A DNA stretch of 64,000 nt from Kumtagia sp044326205. Lineage in GTDB: Bacteria > Pseudomonadota > Alphaproteobacteria > Rhizobiales > Rhizobiaceae. The DNA lies in NCBI RefSeq assembly GCF_044326205.1, contig NZ_JBIRCY010000040.1, positions 1 through 64,000 on the forward strand. The letters are read 5' to 3'. The position numbers were made by a program, and so were the translations under genes. Below, one piece after another: positions 9,234 to 18,030 of this stretch (within the stretch, counting starts at the first letter, position 1; every line of letters starts with the position of its first letter). The notes below the pieces were generated by a model, which searched no databases, was not told the DNA's origin, and saw nothing but the letters and a program-made list of their open reading frames with translations.

Positions 9234-10403
9234 TCAAAGCGCCGCCGCATATTGCATGTGGCGGCCCTTGCCTGAGCGCTTGACCACGTAAAGCGCGTGG
9301 TCGGAGTGGGCCAGCAAGGCGTCCGGCGTCATGCCGTCCTGCGGCGCAAAGGCGCTGCCGACGCTGGTGCCGACCTCAGCCAGGTCCCCGGATCTGAGTT
9401 GGAACGGCAGCGACAGTTTCTCGATCAGCCGTCGTGCAACATAGTCCGCCTCCTCGAACGAGGCCTCGGGCATGACCACCACAAACTCGTCGCCTCCCGG
9501 ACGGAACACCTGGTCGCGCGGGCGGATGCCGCGCTGCAGCCGGTCGGCGACCATGGTCAGCAGCGAATCCCCCATCGCATGCCCGTGCTGGTCGTTGACT
9601 GCCTTGAACCCGTCAAGGTCGATGCTCAGCACCGCGAAATTTTGCTGCCTGTGCAGGCCCGTCGCCGAAAGCGCCGCGCAATGTGCGCCCAGGGCCTCGT
9701 TCAGAGCCGCGCGGTTTGGCAGGCCGGTGAGCGGGTCCGTGCGGGCAAGCTGGCGATTGCGCAATTCGGCACGCACCAGGCGGACATGGCTCTCGTAGTT
9801 GCGCACGATGATGATGACGATGCCGGCAATGTGCAGCGGAAACTGCAGGCCGGCCAGGAAGGCGCCGGGAACCGGCGAGAAGATGGTTGAGACGGCAAAC
9901 GGCAAGCTGACCAAGGCTATCGCCAGCACCGCATAGCGCGGCGTCGCCGCGTTGCGCGAGGAAATAGCGCCGATAACGGCCGCCACATTGACACCGGCCA
10001 GCAGCAACAGGCCGGCATGCCCGCTCATGACACAGGCGGCGCAGCCGGCTCCAAGCAGCAGACACCAGGCGGCACCTCCCAGCATAAGACCGCGAACCGG
10101 CGGCGGCAGGCGGGCGGCCTTCGCCTTCTCACACAGGTCGATGGTGCGTAGCCGGAACACCAGCAGCAACAAATCGGCAACAAGCCAGAACCATGGCCAC
10201 ATCTTGCCGGTGAGCACGGCTGCCGACACGGTGAGCATCACGACGCTCAGCGTGCCGAACAGGATGAAGGCCTTGCGGTCGCAGAGAGTATCGAGCAGGC
10301 GCGCGCGCACCTTCGCGCTTTCGCGCGTCGGCGCAGAGGACAGCCAGTCGAAAGCCGCGGGTACGAGTTGCGCCACGCGCGGCTGGAAGTCACGAATGCT
10401 CAT
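9234..10403 (-). CDS. membrane-bound diguanylate cyclase
   Basis: The 389-residue protein has five or six hydrophobic segments between about residues 45 and 210 (for example LSVVMLTVSAAVLTG and LQFPLHIAGIVIIIV). A C-terminal GGDEF domain follows, with an intact active site (RPGGDEFVVV). The inhibitory I-site RPRD sits exactly five residues before GGDEF, so feedback inhibition by cyclic-di-GMP is expected. DPLTGLPNRAAL marks the domain start. No EAL domain is present. It is transcribed away from the trp leader. The signal sensed by the membrane region is unknown. Confidence 0.9.
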   Translation of the reverse strand: MSIRDFQPRVAQLVPAAFDWLSSAPTRESAKVRARLLDTLCDRKAFILFGTLSVVMLTVSAAVLTGKMWPWFWLVADLLLLVFRLRTIDLCEKAKAARLPPPVRGLMLGGAAWCLLLGAGCAACVMSGHAGLLLLAGVNVAAVIGAISSRNAATPRYAVLAIALVSLPFAVSTIFSPVPGAFLAGLQFPLHIAGIVIIIVRNYESHVRLVRAELRNRQLARTDPLTGLPNRAALNEALGAHCAALSATGLHRQQNFAVLSIDLDGFKAVNDQHGHAMGDSLLTMVADRLQRGIRPRDQVFRPGGDEFVVVMPEASFEEADYVARRLIEKLSLPFQLRSGDLAEVGTSVGSAFAPQDGMTPDALLAHSDHALYVVKRSGKGRHMQYAAAL

Positions 10404-10611
10404 CGGCCGTATCCGACCCCAAGCCCCCGCCTCACCTAGTGTGACCGAACCGTTAAGTTTGCTTTAGCTGCATCACGAAATATCGATGCAAACCGGCGAT
10501 TTGGCCAGTCACACTGGGGTCGAACGGCCCGAACGGGCGGCTTGGGCGCGGCTGCTTCCGCCGACCGGAATCCGCTTGCCCCGTCCCCCATTCGCCGCTA
10601 TGGAGTCGCTC

Positions 10612-10656
10612 ATGTGCATGGTTTCGATCAAGACCATTTGGTGGTGGGCTAGCTGA
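10612..10656 (+). CDS. trpL: trp operon leader peptide
   Basis: This short frame encodes MCMVSIKTIWWWAS, with three consecutive Trp codons just before the stop. A GGAG ribosome site lies at 10602-10605. An in-frame ATG at 10600 would add four residues. It sits directly upstream of the attenuator hairpins and trpE(G). Ribosome stalling at the Trp codons is the known sensor of charged tRNA-Trp in rhizobial trpE(G) attenuation. Confidence 0.92.
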   Translation: MCMVSIKTIWWWAS

Positions 10657-10740
10657 CAGCGGCCTGCCGAGACGCGTGCGCGTGAAAGAGGGAGTGGCCG
10701 CAGGAGAAGTCCGGGCGGCCATTTGTTTTTGATGCCTATC
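10643..10740 (+). promoter_or_regulatory. trp attenuator: competing hairpins and Rho-independent terminator
   Basis: Four segments are visible. Segment 1 (GGTGGGC, 10643-10649, over the Trp codons) can pair with segment 2 (GCCTGCC, 10662-10668) using two G-U pairs. GCGGCC at 10659-10664, also in segment 2, is complementary to segment 3 (GGCCGC, 10696-10701), making the antiterminator. Segment 3 also pairs with GCGGCC at 10725-10730, making the terminator stem, followed by ATTTGTTTTT at 10731-10740. This is the classical mutually exclusive arrangement. Confidence 0.92.
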
Positions 10741-10774
10741 CGGACCTCGGCGCGGCGAACGGATGGAGAAGAAA

Positions 10775-12964
10775 ATGTCGGTCGAGATCCTCGACAACGG
10801 TGCCGAGAAATTCGTGACGTCGGGCGGGATAACCATCGTCCGGCAACGCCATGATACGCCCTACAAGGGCGCGATAGAAGCTTACGTCGACGGCCTGAAC
10901 AGCCGGCGCGGCGCGGTGTTCTCGTCGAACTACGAATATCCGGGCCGCTACACGCGCTGGGACACGGCGGTGATCGATCCGCCGCTGGTTATCTCGGCGC
11001 GCGGCCGCTCGATGCGCATCGAGGCGCTGAACAGCCGCGGCGAGGTGTTGCTGCCCATCATTGCGCGCACGCTGCTGCCGCTGAAGGACGTGACGCTGAC
11101 CCAGACGACGGAGCGCCGCCTGGCGTTGAAGATCGCCGAGCCCGGACGCGTCTTCACCGAGGAGGAGCGTTCGCGCGTGCCCTCGGTGTTCACGGTGCTG
11201 CGCGCCGTCACCGCTTTGTTCCACACCGATCAGGACTCCAACCTCGGCCTCTACGGCGCCTTCGGCTACGACCTTGCCTTCCAGTTCGACCCGGTCGATC
11301 TCTCCCTGAAAAGAGCGGAGAGCCAGCGCGACCTCGTGCTCTATCTCCCCGACGAAATCCTCGTCGTCGACCATCACTCGGCCAAGGCGTGGCACGACCG
11401 CTATGACTATTCCGGCAGCGGTTTCGATACCGTCGGCCTGCCGCGCGACAGCGAGGCCGAGCCGTTCAGGACGGCCGACCGTATCCCGCCCCGCGCCGAT
11501 CACGAGCCCGGCGAATATGCCGAGTTGGTGAAGAAAGCGATGGAGAGTTTTAGGCGTGGCGACCTGTTCGAGGTCGTGCCCGGCCAGATGTTCTACGAAC
11601 GCTGCGAATCCCTGCCATCCGACATTTCGCGGCGGCTGAAGCTGATCAACCCCTCGCCCTATTCCTTCTTCATCAACCTCGGCGAGAACGAGTTTCTGAT
11701 CGGCGCCTCGCCGGAAATGTTCGTGCGGGTCAACGGCCGGCGCGTCGAGACCTGCCCGATCTCCGGCACGATCAAGCGCGGCGAGGACGCCATCTCGGAT
11801 AGCGAGCAGATTTTGAAACTGCTCAATTCCAAGAAGGACGAATCCGAGCTGACCATGTGCTCGGACGTCGACCGCAACGACAAGAGCCGCGTCTGCGAGC
11901 CGGGCTCGGTGCGCGTCATCGGCCGGCGCCAGATCGAGATGTATTCGCGCCTCATCCACACGGTCGACCACATCGAGGGCCGGCTGCGCGAAGGCATGGA
12001 CGCCTTCGACGCCTTTTTGAGCCACGCCTGGGCCGTCACCGTCACCGGCGCGCCGAAATTGTGGGCGATGCGTTTCATCGAGAAGCACGAAAAAAGCCCG
12101 CGCGCCTGGTATGGCGGGGCGATCGGCATGGTGCATTTCAACGGCGACATGAACACCGGCCTGACGCTCAGGACCATCCGCATCAAGGACGGCATCGCCG
12201 AGGTGCGCGCCGGCGCCACATTGCTGTTCGACAGCGTTCCCGAGGAAGAAGAAGCCGAAACCGAACTGAAGGCCTCCGCCATGATTTCCGCCATCAGAGA
12301 CGCCAAGGCCGGCAACGCCGCCGCCGGCGACCGTAGCGCCGCCCGCGTCGGCGACGGCGTGAACATATTGCTGGTCGACCACGAGGATTCCTTCGTGCAC
12401 ACGCTGGCGAATTATTTCCGGCAGACCGGCGCCAATGTCTCGACCGTGCGCACACCGGTGGTGGAAGAACTGTTCGACCGGCTGAAGCCCGACCTCGTCG
12501 TGCTTTCGCCCGGCCCCGGCACGCCGAAGGATTTCGACTGCGCCGCCACCATCAAGAAGGCGCGCCAGCGCGACCTGCCGATCTTCGGCGTCTGCCTGGG
12601 GTTGCAGGCGCTGGCCGAGGCCTATGGCGGCGAACTTCGCCAGCTTCACATCCCCATGCATGGAAAACCGTCGCGCATCCGCGTGTCGAAGCCGGGCGTC
12701 ATCTTCTCCGGACTGCCCAAGGAAGTGACGGTCGGCCGCTACCACTCGATCTTCGCCGATCCGGTGCGGCTGCCTGATGACTTCATCGTCACCGCCGAGA
12801 CCGAGGACGGCGTCATCATGGCCTTCGAACACCGCAAGGAACCGATCGCCGCGGTGCAGTTCCATCCGGAATCGATCATGACGCTCGGCCAGAACGCCGG
12901 CATGCGCATGATCGAGAATGTCGTCGCGCACCTGCCCCGCAAGGCAAAGGAAAAGGCGGCCTAA
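10775..12964 (+). CDS. trpE(G): anthranilate synthase, fused TrpE-TrpG
   Basis: The 729-residue protein fuses both subunits of anthranilate synthase, the first step of tryptophan synthesis from chorismate and glutamine. The TrpE part (about 1-525) has CPISGTIKRGED, VDRNDKSRVC and GAIGMVHFNGDMNTGLTLRT. The TrpG glutamine amidotransferase part (about 530-729) has LVDHEDSFVHTLANYFRQTG, the nucleophile loop FGVCLGLQ and AVQFHPESIMT. The fusion is typical of rhizobia. I chose the ATG at 10775 because GGAGAAG precedes it properly; the ATG four codons upstream lacks a ribosome site. Expression is controlled by the attenuator upstream. Confidence 0.95.
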   Translation: MSVEILDNGAEKFVTSGGITIVRQRHDTPYKGAIEAYVDGLNSRRGAVFSSNYEYPGRYTRWDTAVIDPPLVISARGRSMRIEALNSRGEVLLPIIARTLLPLKDVTLTQTTERRLALKIAEPGRVFTEEERSRVPSVFTVLRAVTALFHTDQDSNLGLYGAFGYDLAFQFDPVDLSLKRAESQRDLVLYLPDEILVVDHHSAKAWHDRYDYSGSGFDTVGLPRDSEAEPFRTADRIPPRADHEPGEYAELVKKAMESFRRGDLFEVVPGQMFYERCESLPSDISRRLKLINPSPYSFFINLGENEFLIGASPEMFVRVNGRRVETCPISGTIKRGEDAISDSEQILKLLNSKKDESELTMCSDVDRNDKSRVCEPGSVRVIGRRQIEMYSRLIHTVDHIEGRLREGMDAFDAFLSHAWAVTVTGAPKLWAMRFIEKHEKSPRAWYGGAIGMVHFNGDMNTGLTLRTIRIKDGIAEVRAGATLLFDSVPEEEEAETELKASAMISAIRDAKAGNAAAGDRSAARVGDGVNILLVDHEDSFVHTLANYFRQTGANVSTVRTPVVEELFDRLKPDLVVLSPGPGTPKDFDCAATIKKARQRDLPIFGVCLGLQALAEAYGGELRQLHIPMHGKPSRIRVSKPGVIFSGLPKEVTVGRYHSIFADPVRLPDDFIVTAETEDGVIMAFEHRKEPIAAVQFHPESIMTLGQNAGMRMIENVVAHLPRKAKEKAA

Positions 12965-13873
12965 TTGCCCTCCAAGCAGCGCGTCGCCACCCTCGCCTTC
13001 TGGTCGATCATCGTCGCTTTCGGCGTGCTCGGCCTGAAGGCGTTCGCCTTTTTGATCACCGGCTCGGTCGCGCTCTATTCGGACGCGCTGGAATCGATCG
13101 TCAACGTGATTGCCTCGGCCGCCGCCTATTGGGCGATCCAGGTGAGCCACAAGCCTGCCGACAGCGACCACCAGCACGGCCACCACAAGGCTGAGTATTT
13201 TTCGGCGGTGCTGGAAGGCGTGCTGATCGTGCTTGCCGCGCTGATGATTGTTGCGGCCGCCTGGGAGGCGCTGCTGCGTCCGCAGCCGCTGCAACAGCCG
13301 TGGGAGGGCCTTGCCATCAACGGCTTTGCCGCGCTGATCAACGCCGGCTGGGCATGGATTCTGATCCGCACGGGCCGGCAGGACAAGAGCCCGGCGCTCG
13401 TCGCGGACGGCCGGCACATCATGACCGACGTCGTGACCTCGCTCGGCGTGATTGCCGGCCTCGTCGGCGTCGTGCTGACCGGCTACAGCATCCTCGACCC
13501 GCTGCTGGCGATCCTCGTCGCTCTCAACATCCTCTACCAGGGCTGGCATGTGATCAGCGGCTCGATGAGCGGCCTGATGGACAAGGCGGTGCCGCTGGAA
13601 GACAACATGCACATCCGCGACATCATCTCGGCGAATTCCAAGGGAGCGCTGGAGGTCCATGACCTCAAGACACGTACCGCCGGCCGCGCAACCTTCATCG
13701 AGTTCCACCTGATCGTCGACGGTGAAATGGCAGTGCGCGAGAGCCACGTCATCTGCGACCGCATCGAGGAAGCGCTGAAGGCAGAAATCCCGTCGGTGCG
13801 CGTGCTGATCCATGTCGAGCCGGACGATGAGGCGAAACTACCGCTTGGCACTGCCGCGGTGCCGTTCGCCTGA
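12965..13873 (+). CDS. cation diffusion facilitator (CDF) family metal exporter
   Basis: The 302-residue protein has the CDF layout: six hydrophobic segments and a cytoplasmic C-terminal domain with EFHLIVDGEMAVRESHVICD. Metal-site residues are seen in the second and fifth membrane helices (YSDALESIVN and DGRHIMTDVVTS), and the His-rich signature HQHGHHKAEY follows helix 3. It would export divalent metals (Zn, Fe, Mn or Cd) using the proton gradient. No ATG is usable, so a TTG start directly after the trpE(G) stop is assigned, suggesting translational coupling; this start is unusual. Confidence 0.85.
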   Translation: MPSKQRVATLAFWSIIVAFGVLGLKAFAFLITGSVALYSDALESIVNVIASAAAYWAIQVSHKPADSDHQHGHHKAEYFSAVLEGVLIVLAALMIVAAAWEALLRPQPLQQPWEGLAINGFAALINAGWAWILIRTGRQDKSPALVADGRHIMTDVVTSLGVIAGLVGVVLTGYSILDPLLAILVALNILYQGWHVISGSMSGLMDKAVPLEDNMHIRDIISANSKGALEVHDLKTRTAGRATFIEFHLIVDGEMAVRESHVICDRIEEALKAEIPSVRVLIHVEPDDEAKLPLGTAAVPFA

Positions 13874-14043
13874 CGGCTTTCGGCGCCAATGCGCCGGATC
13901 GAAAAAAGCGCTAAACTTTGACAAGGCGATGTCGGCTCTGAACGCCGTCCTTCGTCCTCGCTCTGTACGAGCGAGGCAATGGCCATCGCTTTCGCGGCCC
14001 GACTGGAGACGACGGCCGCTGTCATCGCGCGGAGGAAGTCGAC

Positions 14044-15126
14044 GTGACACAGAAAACCCTTGTGCTGTTGGGAACCAAGAAAGGCGCCTTCATCGCCGAG
14101 AGCGACGCGGCGCGGAAGGATTGGATGCTGAGCGGGCCGTTCTGCGAGACCTGGCCGATGAACCATGTCGTCGCCGATCCGCGCACCGGCACGATCTATG
14201 CTGGCGGCGGCAATGAATGGTTCGGCCCGGCCGTGTGGAAATCCACCGATTTCGGCAAGAGCTGGACGCATTCCAGCGAAGGGCTCGCCTATGAGGAAGG
14301 CAAGGAACCGGTAAAAGCGGTGTGGAGCCTCGCCGCCCACAATGGCAGCCTCTATGCCGGCGTGCAGCCGGCCGGCCTGTTCCGCAGCGAAGACGGCGGT
14401 CAGACATGGTCGCATATCGAGGGGCTGCAAAAACATCCGACGCGCGAGCATTGGCAGCCGGGCGGTGCAGGGCTGATCCTGCATTCGCTGGTGGTTCATC
14501 CGGAGGACGAGGACAAGATCTGGATCGGCGTGTCGGCGGCGGGCGTCTTCCATACCGCCGACGGCGGCAAGACCTGGGAACCGCGCAACCGCGGCACCCG
14601 CGCCGACTTCAACCCCGATGACCAGAGATACCCTGAATTCGGCCAGTGCGTGCACTGCGTGGTGATGGCTCCCGGCGGCGGTGAGCGCTTTTACCAGCAG
14701 AACCATTGCGGCATGTATGTCAGCGAGGACGGCGGCAAGGAATGGCAGAGCATCGAGGCCGGCCTTCCCTCGACCTTCGGCTTCCCGGCAGCCGCCCATC
14801 CGCGCGATCCCGACACGCTGTTCCTGCTGCCGCTCAACGGCGATTCCGCCGGCCGCTACGTGCCGGACGCCAAGGCGGCGGTGTGGCGCACTCGCGACGC
14901 CGGCAAGAGCTGGCAGGACATGCGCGATGGCCTGCCGCAGCACAATGCCTATTTCGGCGTCCTGCGCCAGGCGATGGCGACGGACCGGCACGAGCGGGCC
15001 GGCGTCTATTTCGGCACCAGTTCGGGCTCGGTCTATGCCAGCGCCGACGAGGGCGAGAGCTGGATGCCGATCGCCGAGCACCTGCCGACGGTGCTCTCGG
15101 TCGAGACGCTGGTCGTCGACCGGTAG
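14044..15126 (+). CDS. BNR / Asp-box repeat beta-propeller protein
   Basis: The 360-residue protein contains at least six Asp-box repeats of the form S-x-D-x-G-x-T-W: STDFGKSW, SEDGGQTW, TADGGKTW, SEDGGKEW, TRDAGKSW and SADEGESW. They fold as a beta-propeller of the sialidase/sortilin type. There is no signal peptide and no sialidase arginine triad that I can recognise, so the common label of exo-alpha-sialidase is doubtful. It starts at a GTG with a strong ribosome site (GGAGGAAG, 14030). It is followed after 18 bases by a MoaD/ThiS-like gene, and the pair is probably one operon. Confidence 0.8.
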   Translation: MTQKTLVLLGTKKGAFIAESDAARKDWMLSGPFCETWPMNHVVADPRTGTIYAGGGNEWFGPAVWKSTDFGKSWTHSSEGLAYEEGKEPVKAVWSLAAHNGSLYAGVQPAGLFRSEDGGQTWSHIEGLQKHPTREHWQPGGAGLILHSLVVHPEDEDKIWIGVSAAGVFHTADGGKTWEPRNRGTRADFNPDDQRYPEFGQCVHCVVMAPGGGERFYQQNHCGMYVSEDGGKEWQSIEAGLPSTFGFPAAAHPRDPDTLFLLPLNGDSAGRYVPDAKAAVWRTRDAGKSWQDMRDGLPQHNAYFGVLRQAMATDRHERAGVYFGTSSGSVYASADEGESWMPIAEHLPTVLSVETLVVDR

Positions 15127-15144
15127 GCGGCCTGGGGTAGCGAG

Positions 15145-15432
15145 ATGGACCGCATACGGGAAAGCGCCTGCGTCAGGGTGCGGCTGCCGGGGCCGCTGGT
15201 CGACCTGTTTCCCGGCTCGCTGCGGCGCGTCGAGGTCGAGGCGCGCACCGTCCGCGAGATGATCGACGCGCTGAACGAGCGCTGGCCGGGCATGCGCGAC
15301 CGGCTGTGCGACACCACGCCGGCGATCCGAAAACACATCAACGTCTTTGTCGATGGGGAGCGGGTGAAGCTGGAGACCAAGCTGGAACCGGGCACGGAAG
15401 TTTTTGTGCTGACGGCGATCAGCGGGGGGTAG
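15145..15432 (+). CDS. MoaD/ThiS family beta-grasp sulfur-carrier-like protein
   Basis: The 95-residue protein has the ubiquitin-like beta-grasp pattern of MoaD/ThiS: VRLPGPLVDLFPG, then VREMIDALNERWPGMRDRL, HINVFVDGERV and LEPGTEVFVLTAISGG. The C-terminal diglycine is intact, so it could be adenylated and thiocarboxylated by an E1-like enzyme such as MoeB/ThiF. No molybdopterin or thiamine genes are nearby. Its partner in the operon is the BNR-repeat protein, so it probably does not serve molybdopterin synthesis; the role is unknown. Confidence 0.85.
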   Translation: MDRIRESACVRVRLPGPLVDLFPGSLRRVEVEARTVREMIDALNERWPGMRDRLCDTTPAIRKHINVFVDGERVKLETKLEPGTEVFVLTAISGG

Positions 15433-15496
15433 AGAGCCGCAACAAACTTCCGTTGCGGGGCTGACAGCGACGGAAGCGCGGCGCTAGAAGGAAGCC

Positions 15497-16582
15497 ATGG
15501 CCTCCCCGCCCGCGCCGTCTCCAGGACCCTTAGCAACACTGCCATCACTGGCGCAGTGGCTGGTGCTGATCATCTTTGCGGCGGCGCTCGGCGGCGCGCT
15601 GGATGCGATCGACTTTCCGGCGGCGCTACTGATCGGGCCAATGCTCATTGCCATTGTGGCCGGCACCGGGGGCGCGACCATTCGCGTGCCGCGCCCGGTC
15701 TTCGGACTTGGCCAGGCGGTCGTCGGCTGCCTGGTCGCCTCTTCCATCCAGGTCGAAGTCTTTTCCTCCTTCGCCAGCGACTGGCCGATCATCCTGATCT
15801 CGGTGCTGTCCACATTGCTGGCCTCCAGCTTCCTCGGCTGGTCGATCAGCCGGCTGCGCATCCTGCCGGGGTCGACCGCCGTCTGGGGCTCGGCGCCTGG
15901 CGGCGCTACGGCCATGGTGCTGATGGCCGAAGCTTTCGGCGCCGACGCAAGGCTCGTCGCCTTCATGCAGTATCTCAGGGTGGTGATGGTGACGCTGGCC
16001 GCCGCCTTCGTGGCGCGGCTCTGGGTCGACCCGTCGGCGATGGTCGCGCCCGAACGCGCCTGGTTCCCGCCGCTGGACTGGCCGGCGCTGGCCGCAACCC
16101 TGCTGGTGGCGGCAGTCGCCGGCAGGATCGGAAAACTGCTGCGCCTGCCCTCGCCCTATTTCATCGGCGCGGCGCTGATCGCGCTCGCGCTGCATCTCGG
16201 CGCAGATGTTCCCTTCCAGATTCCCGAATGGCTGAAGGCCGCGAGTTACATCGTGGTGGGCTGTTCCATCGGGCTGAATTTTACGCGGGCCGTCGTATGG
16301 AACGCGCTGCGCGTGCTACCGCAGGTCATGCTGTCCATCCTCTTGCTGATGGGTTTTTGCGGGGCCATCGCCTGGCTGCTCAGCCATGAACTCGGCATCG
16401 ACCCGCTGACCGCCTACCTCGCCACCAGCCCGGGTGGCCTGGATTCGGTCGCCATCATCGCCACCGCCGCAAGCAATGTGAACCTGTCGCTGGTAATGGC
16501 CCTGCAATCGGCGCGGCTGATCTTCGTGTTGCTGTTCGGACCGGCGCTGGTGCGCTTCGTCGCCCGCGGCATAAAACCTTAG
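15497..16582 (+). CDS. AbrB family membrane protein (COG3180)
   Basis: The 361-residue protein is a polytopic membrane protein made of two similar halves, each beginning with a helix pair such as LIGPMLIAIVAGTGGATIRVP and YFIGAALIALALHLGADVPFQ. The conserved GSAPGGATAMVLMAEAFGAD and ATSPGGLDSVAIIA are hallmarks of the family annotated as AbrB or putative ammonia monooxygenase. No enzymatic monooxygenase role is supported; a transport role is more likely. AGAAGGAAGCC before the ATG is a good ribosome site. It converges with the next gene, overlapping by four bases. Confidence 0.8.
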   Translation: MASPPAPSPGPLATLPSLAQWLVLIIFAAALGGALDAIDFPAALLIGPMLIAIVAGTGGATIRVPRPVFGLGQAVVGCLVASSIQVEVFSSFASDWPIILISVLSTLLASSFLGWSISRLRILPGSTAVWGSAPGGATAMVLMAEAFGADARLVAFMQYLRVVMVTLAAAFVARLWVDPSAMVAPERAWFPPLDWPALAATLLVAAVAGRIGKLLRLPSPYFIGAALIALALHLGADVPFQIPEWLKAASYIVVGCSIGLNFTRAVVWNALRVLPQVMLSILLLMGFCGAIAWLLSHELGIDPLTAYLATSPGGLDSVAIIATAASNVNLSLVMALQSARLIFVLLFGPALVRFVARGIKP

Positions 16583-17619
16583 AACGCCTTGCTGAGCCTG
16601 AGGATAGCCAGCATCTGGAAGGGCGAGAGGCGGCGAAAGGCGATATAGACCGGCTCCTCGTCGCCATGGAAACGCCGCTTGAACGCCGCCTGGCCCTCGA
16701 CGTTGAAGATGCGGCGGTTGATCCAGGGCGAGCGGTAAAAACGCTGCATGGATGAAAGCATGAGGCGGCTTTCCGGAAAACCGCTCTCCTTCATGCCGGC
16801 GAGCGGCGACAGGCCGAGCGTGACGAATTTGCGGCCCTCGTCGTGCAGTCGGTCGGCGGCGAATTTGGTCAGGCCGATCTCGGCATGCGAGGTAATGCCC
16901 GGCAGCTTGCGCTTGAACGAGGTGGTGTAGCCGGCGAGTTCGCCGTCTTCGACGATCGGATCGAAATCCAGGATGGCGACCGGCTGCTTTTGCGGGTCGA
17001 GCAGCATGAAGCGGCGCATGCCCTTTCCGAGCTGCGAGCGGAACGGCCGGTTCAAAAACCGCATCTCGCGGTGGCTGACGATGCGCTGCGCCCGCCATGC
17101 ATCGGAAAGCTGCTTGATCTCGGCGGCATGGGCGCCGCTGCCGTCGTCCTCGACGATCGAAAAACCGTTCTTGAGCAACCAGCGCTCGGAATAGCGCACC
17201 GTCTCGTTGCGGCTGCCGGCGAAAGTTTTGGGCGTCAGCGTCAACCGCGTGTCGATGCCCATGCGGTTGACCTTGTAGCCGAGCCCAGACAGCACGCGGG
17301 CGCTGGCTTCGCCAATCTGCACGAAACAGGGATCGCGCGCCTGTTCGACGAACCGTCGGATGAGGTCCGTCCGCTCGGCGGGCGCCGCGACCGGGTCGGC
17401 GAGCGCCACCGCGCTGCCCATCTTGCGGCCGAAGGCGATGTAGCCGGAGGCATCGCCGAAATAGGACAGGTCGTCCTGCACCGCCGTCGAGTAGGCGAGC
17501 GAAAAATCGCCATGCCGGCCGGCCAGCGCCAGCCGCTCGTCCAACGCCAGCGCGACGGTCGGGATCGACGCCGTGCGGCGCTCCACCAGGGCATCAAAAC
17601 TTCTTCGCAAAGAGGGCAA
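16579..17619 (-). CDS. DUF2156 / phosphatidylglycerol lysyltransferase C-terminal-like protein
   Basis: The 346-residue protein resembles the soluble acyltransferase-like domain of MprF (DUF2156, two GNAT-like halves). Visible segments are LSYFGDASGYIAFGRKMGSAVALADPV, KVNRMGIDTRL and GLSPLAGM, ending FKRRFHGDEEPVYIAFR. The membrane flippase part of MprF is absent. In MprF the domain moves an amino acid from aminoacyl-tRNA to phosphatidylglycerol; stand-alone versions are mostly uncharacterised. It converges on the AbrB-like gene with a four-base overlap. Confidence 0.75.
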   Translation of the reverse strand: MPSLRRSFDALVERRTASIPTVALALDERLALAGRHGDFSLAYSTAVQDDLSYFGDASGYIAFGRKMGSAVALADPVAAPAERTDLIRRFVEQARDPCFVQIGEASARVLSGLGYKVNRMGIDTRLTLTPKTFAGSRNETVRYSERWLLKNGFSIVEDDGSGAHAAEIKQLSDAWRAQRIVSHREMRFLNRPFRSQLGKGMRRFMLLDPQKQPVAILDFDPIVEDGELAGYTTSFKRKLPGITSHAEIGLTKFAADRLHDEGRKFVTLGLSPLAGMKESGFPESRLMLSSMQRFYRSPWINRRIFNVEGQAAFKRRFHGDEEPVYIAFRRLSPFQMLAILRLSKAF

Positions 17620-17713
17620 GGCTGGGCTCGAACTTTTTCGGAGGCGGCCATGCCGCGCGTGCCGCAGATAGTCCGATAGCGGGCGGACATCAAGCGTCGG
17701 TCGGCGGATGCGC

Positions 17714-17750
17714 TTGTATCACAGTGGGAACATAGTTATCCTGTATTACA
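17714..17750 (+). promoter_or_regulatory. candidate operator repeats of the toxin-antitoxin locus
   Basis: TGTATCACA (17715-17723) and the palindrome TGTATTACA (17742-17750) form near-identical 9-base sites 27 bases apart, ending 16 bases before the antitoxin start. The antitoxin is a ribbon-helix-helix protein, a class that binds such short repeats to repress its own operon. Confidence 0.5.
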
Positions 17751-17766
17751 AAAGAAAGGAAAAACG

Positions 17767-18030
17767 ATGTCAAATCAAAGAGAGCTTTCCGATCCTGTAA
17801 CCCTTCGTCTCCCGCGCGACCTGTTGGCGGAGATCGAGGCGATTGCAGAAATCACCGAACGCAGCCGCAGTTGGGTGATGGTTCGCGCCATGAAAGCCTA
17901 TATGGCATCGGAAGGCAGAGACATCCTGCACGCCGCCGAGGGACAACGACAGATTGCCGAGGGCGATTCTTACGATCTGAACGACGTCCTCGACGAATTG
18001 GATTCCGAAGCAAGAAGCAATGCGGCCTGA
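17767..18030 (+). CDS. ribbon-helix-helix antitoxin
   Basis: The 87-residue protein opens with a ribbon-helix-helix DNA-binding domain (DPVTLRLPRDLLAEIEAIAE, then TERSRSWVMVRAMKAYM). It ends in an acidic tail (DSYDLNDVLDELDSEA) that would wrap the toxin. AAAGAAAGGAA gives a strong ribosome site. The stop codon overlaps the toxin start (TGATG), so translation is coupled. The antitoxin likely represses the operon through the repeats just upstream. Confidence 0.85.
   Translation: MSNQRELSDPVTLRLPRDLLAEIEAIAEITERSRSWVMVRAMKAYMASEGRDILHAAEGQRQIAEGDSYDLNDVLDELDSEARSNAA

Noticed and set aside
10736..13813. 1025-codon open frame on the minus strand across trpE(G) and the CDF gene
   Set aside because: The plus strand carries trpE(G) and a CDF protein with full family motifs over the same bases. 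The minus frame is His/Arg/Asp-rich shadow sequence typical of high-GC genomes.
14044..15126. sialidase activity for the BNR protein
   Set aside because: Asp-boxes alone do not make a sialidase; the arginine triad and the FRIP-type motif are not seen, and there is no signal peptide.
13534..15336. 600-codon minus-strand frame over the BNR gene
   Set aside because: It is antisense to the CDF, BNR and MoaD-like genes, and its composition is that of a mirror frame. No motifs are seen.
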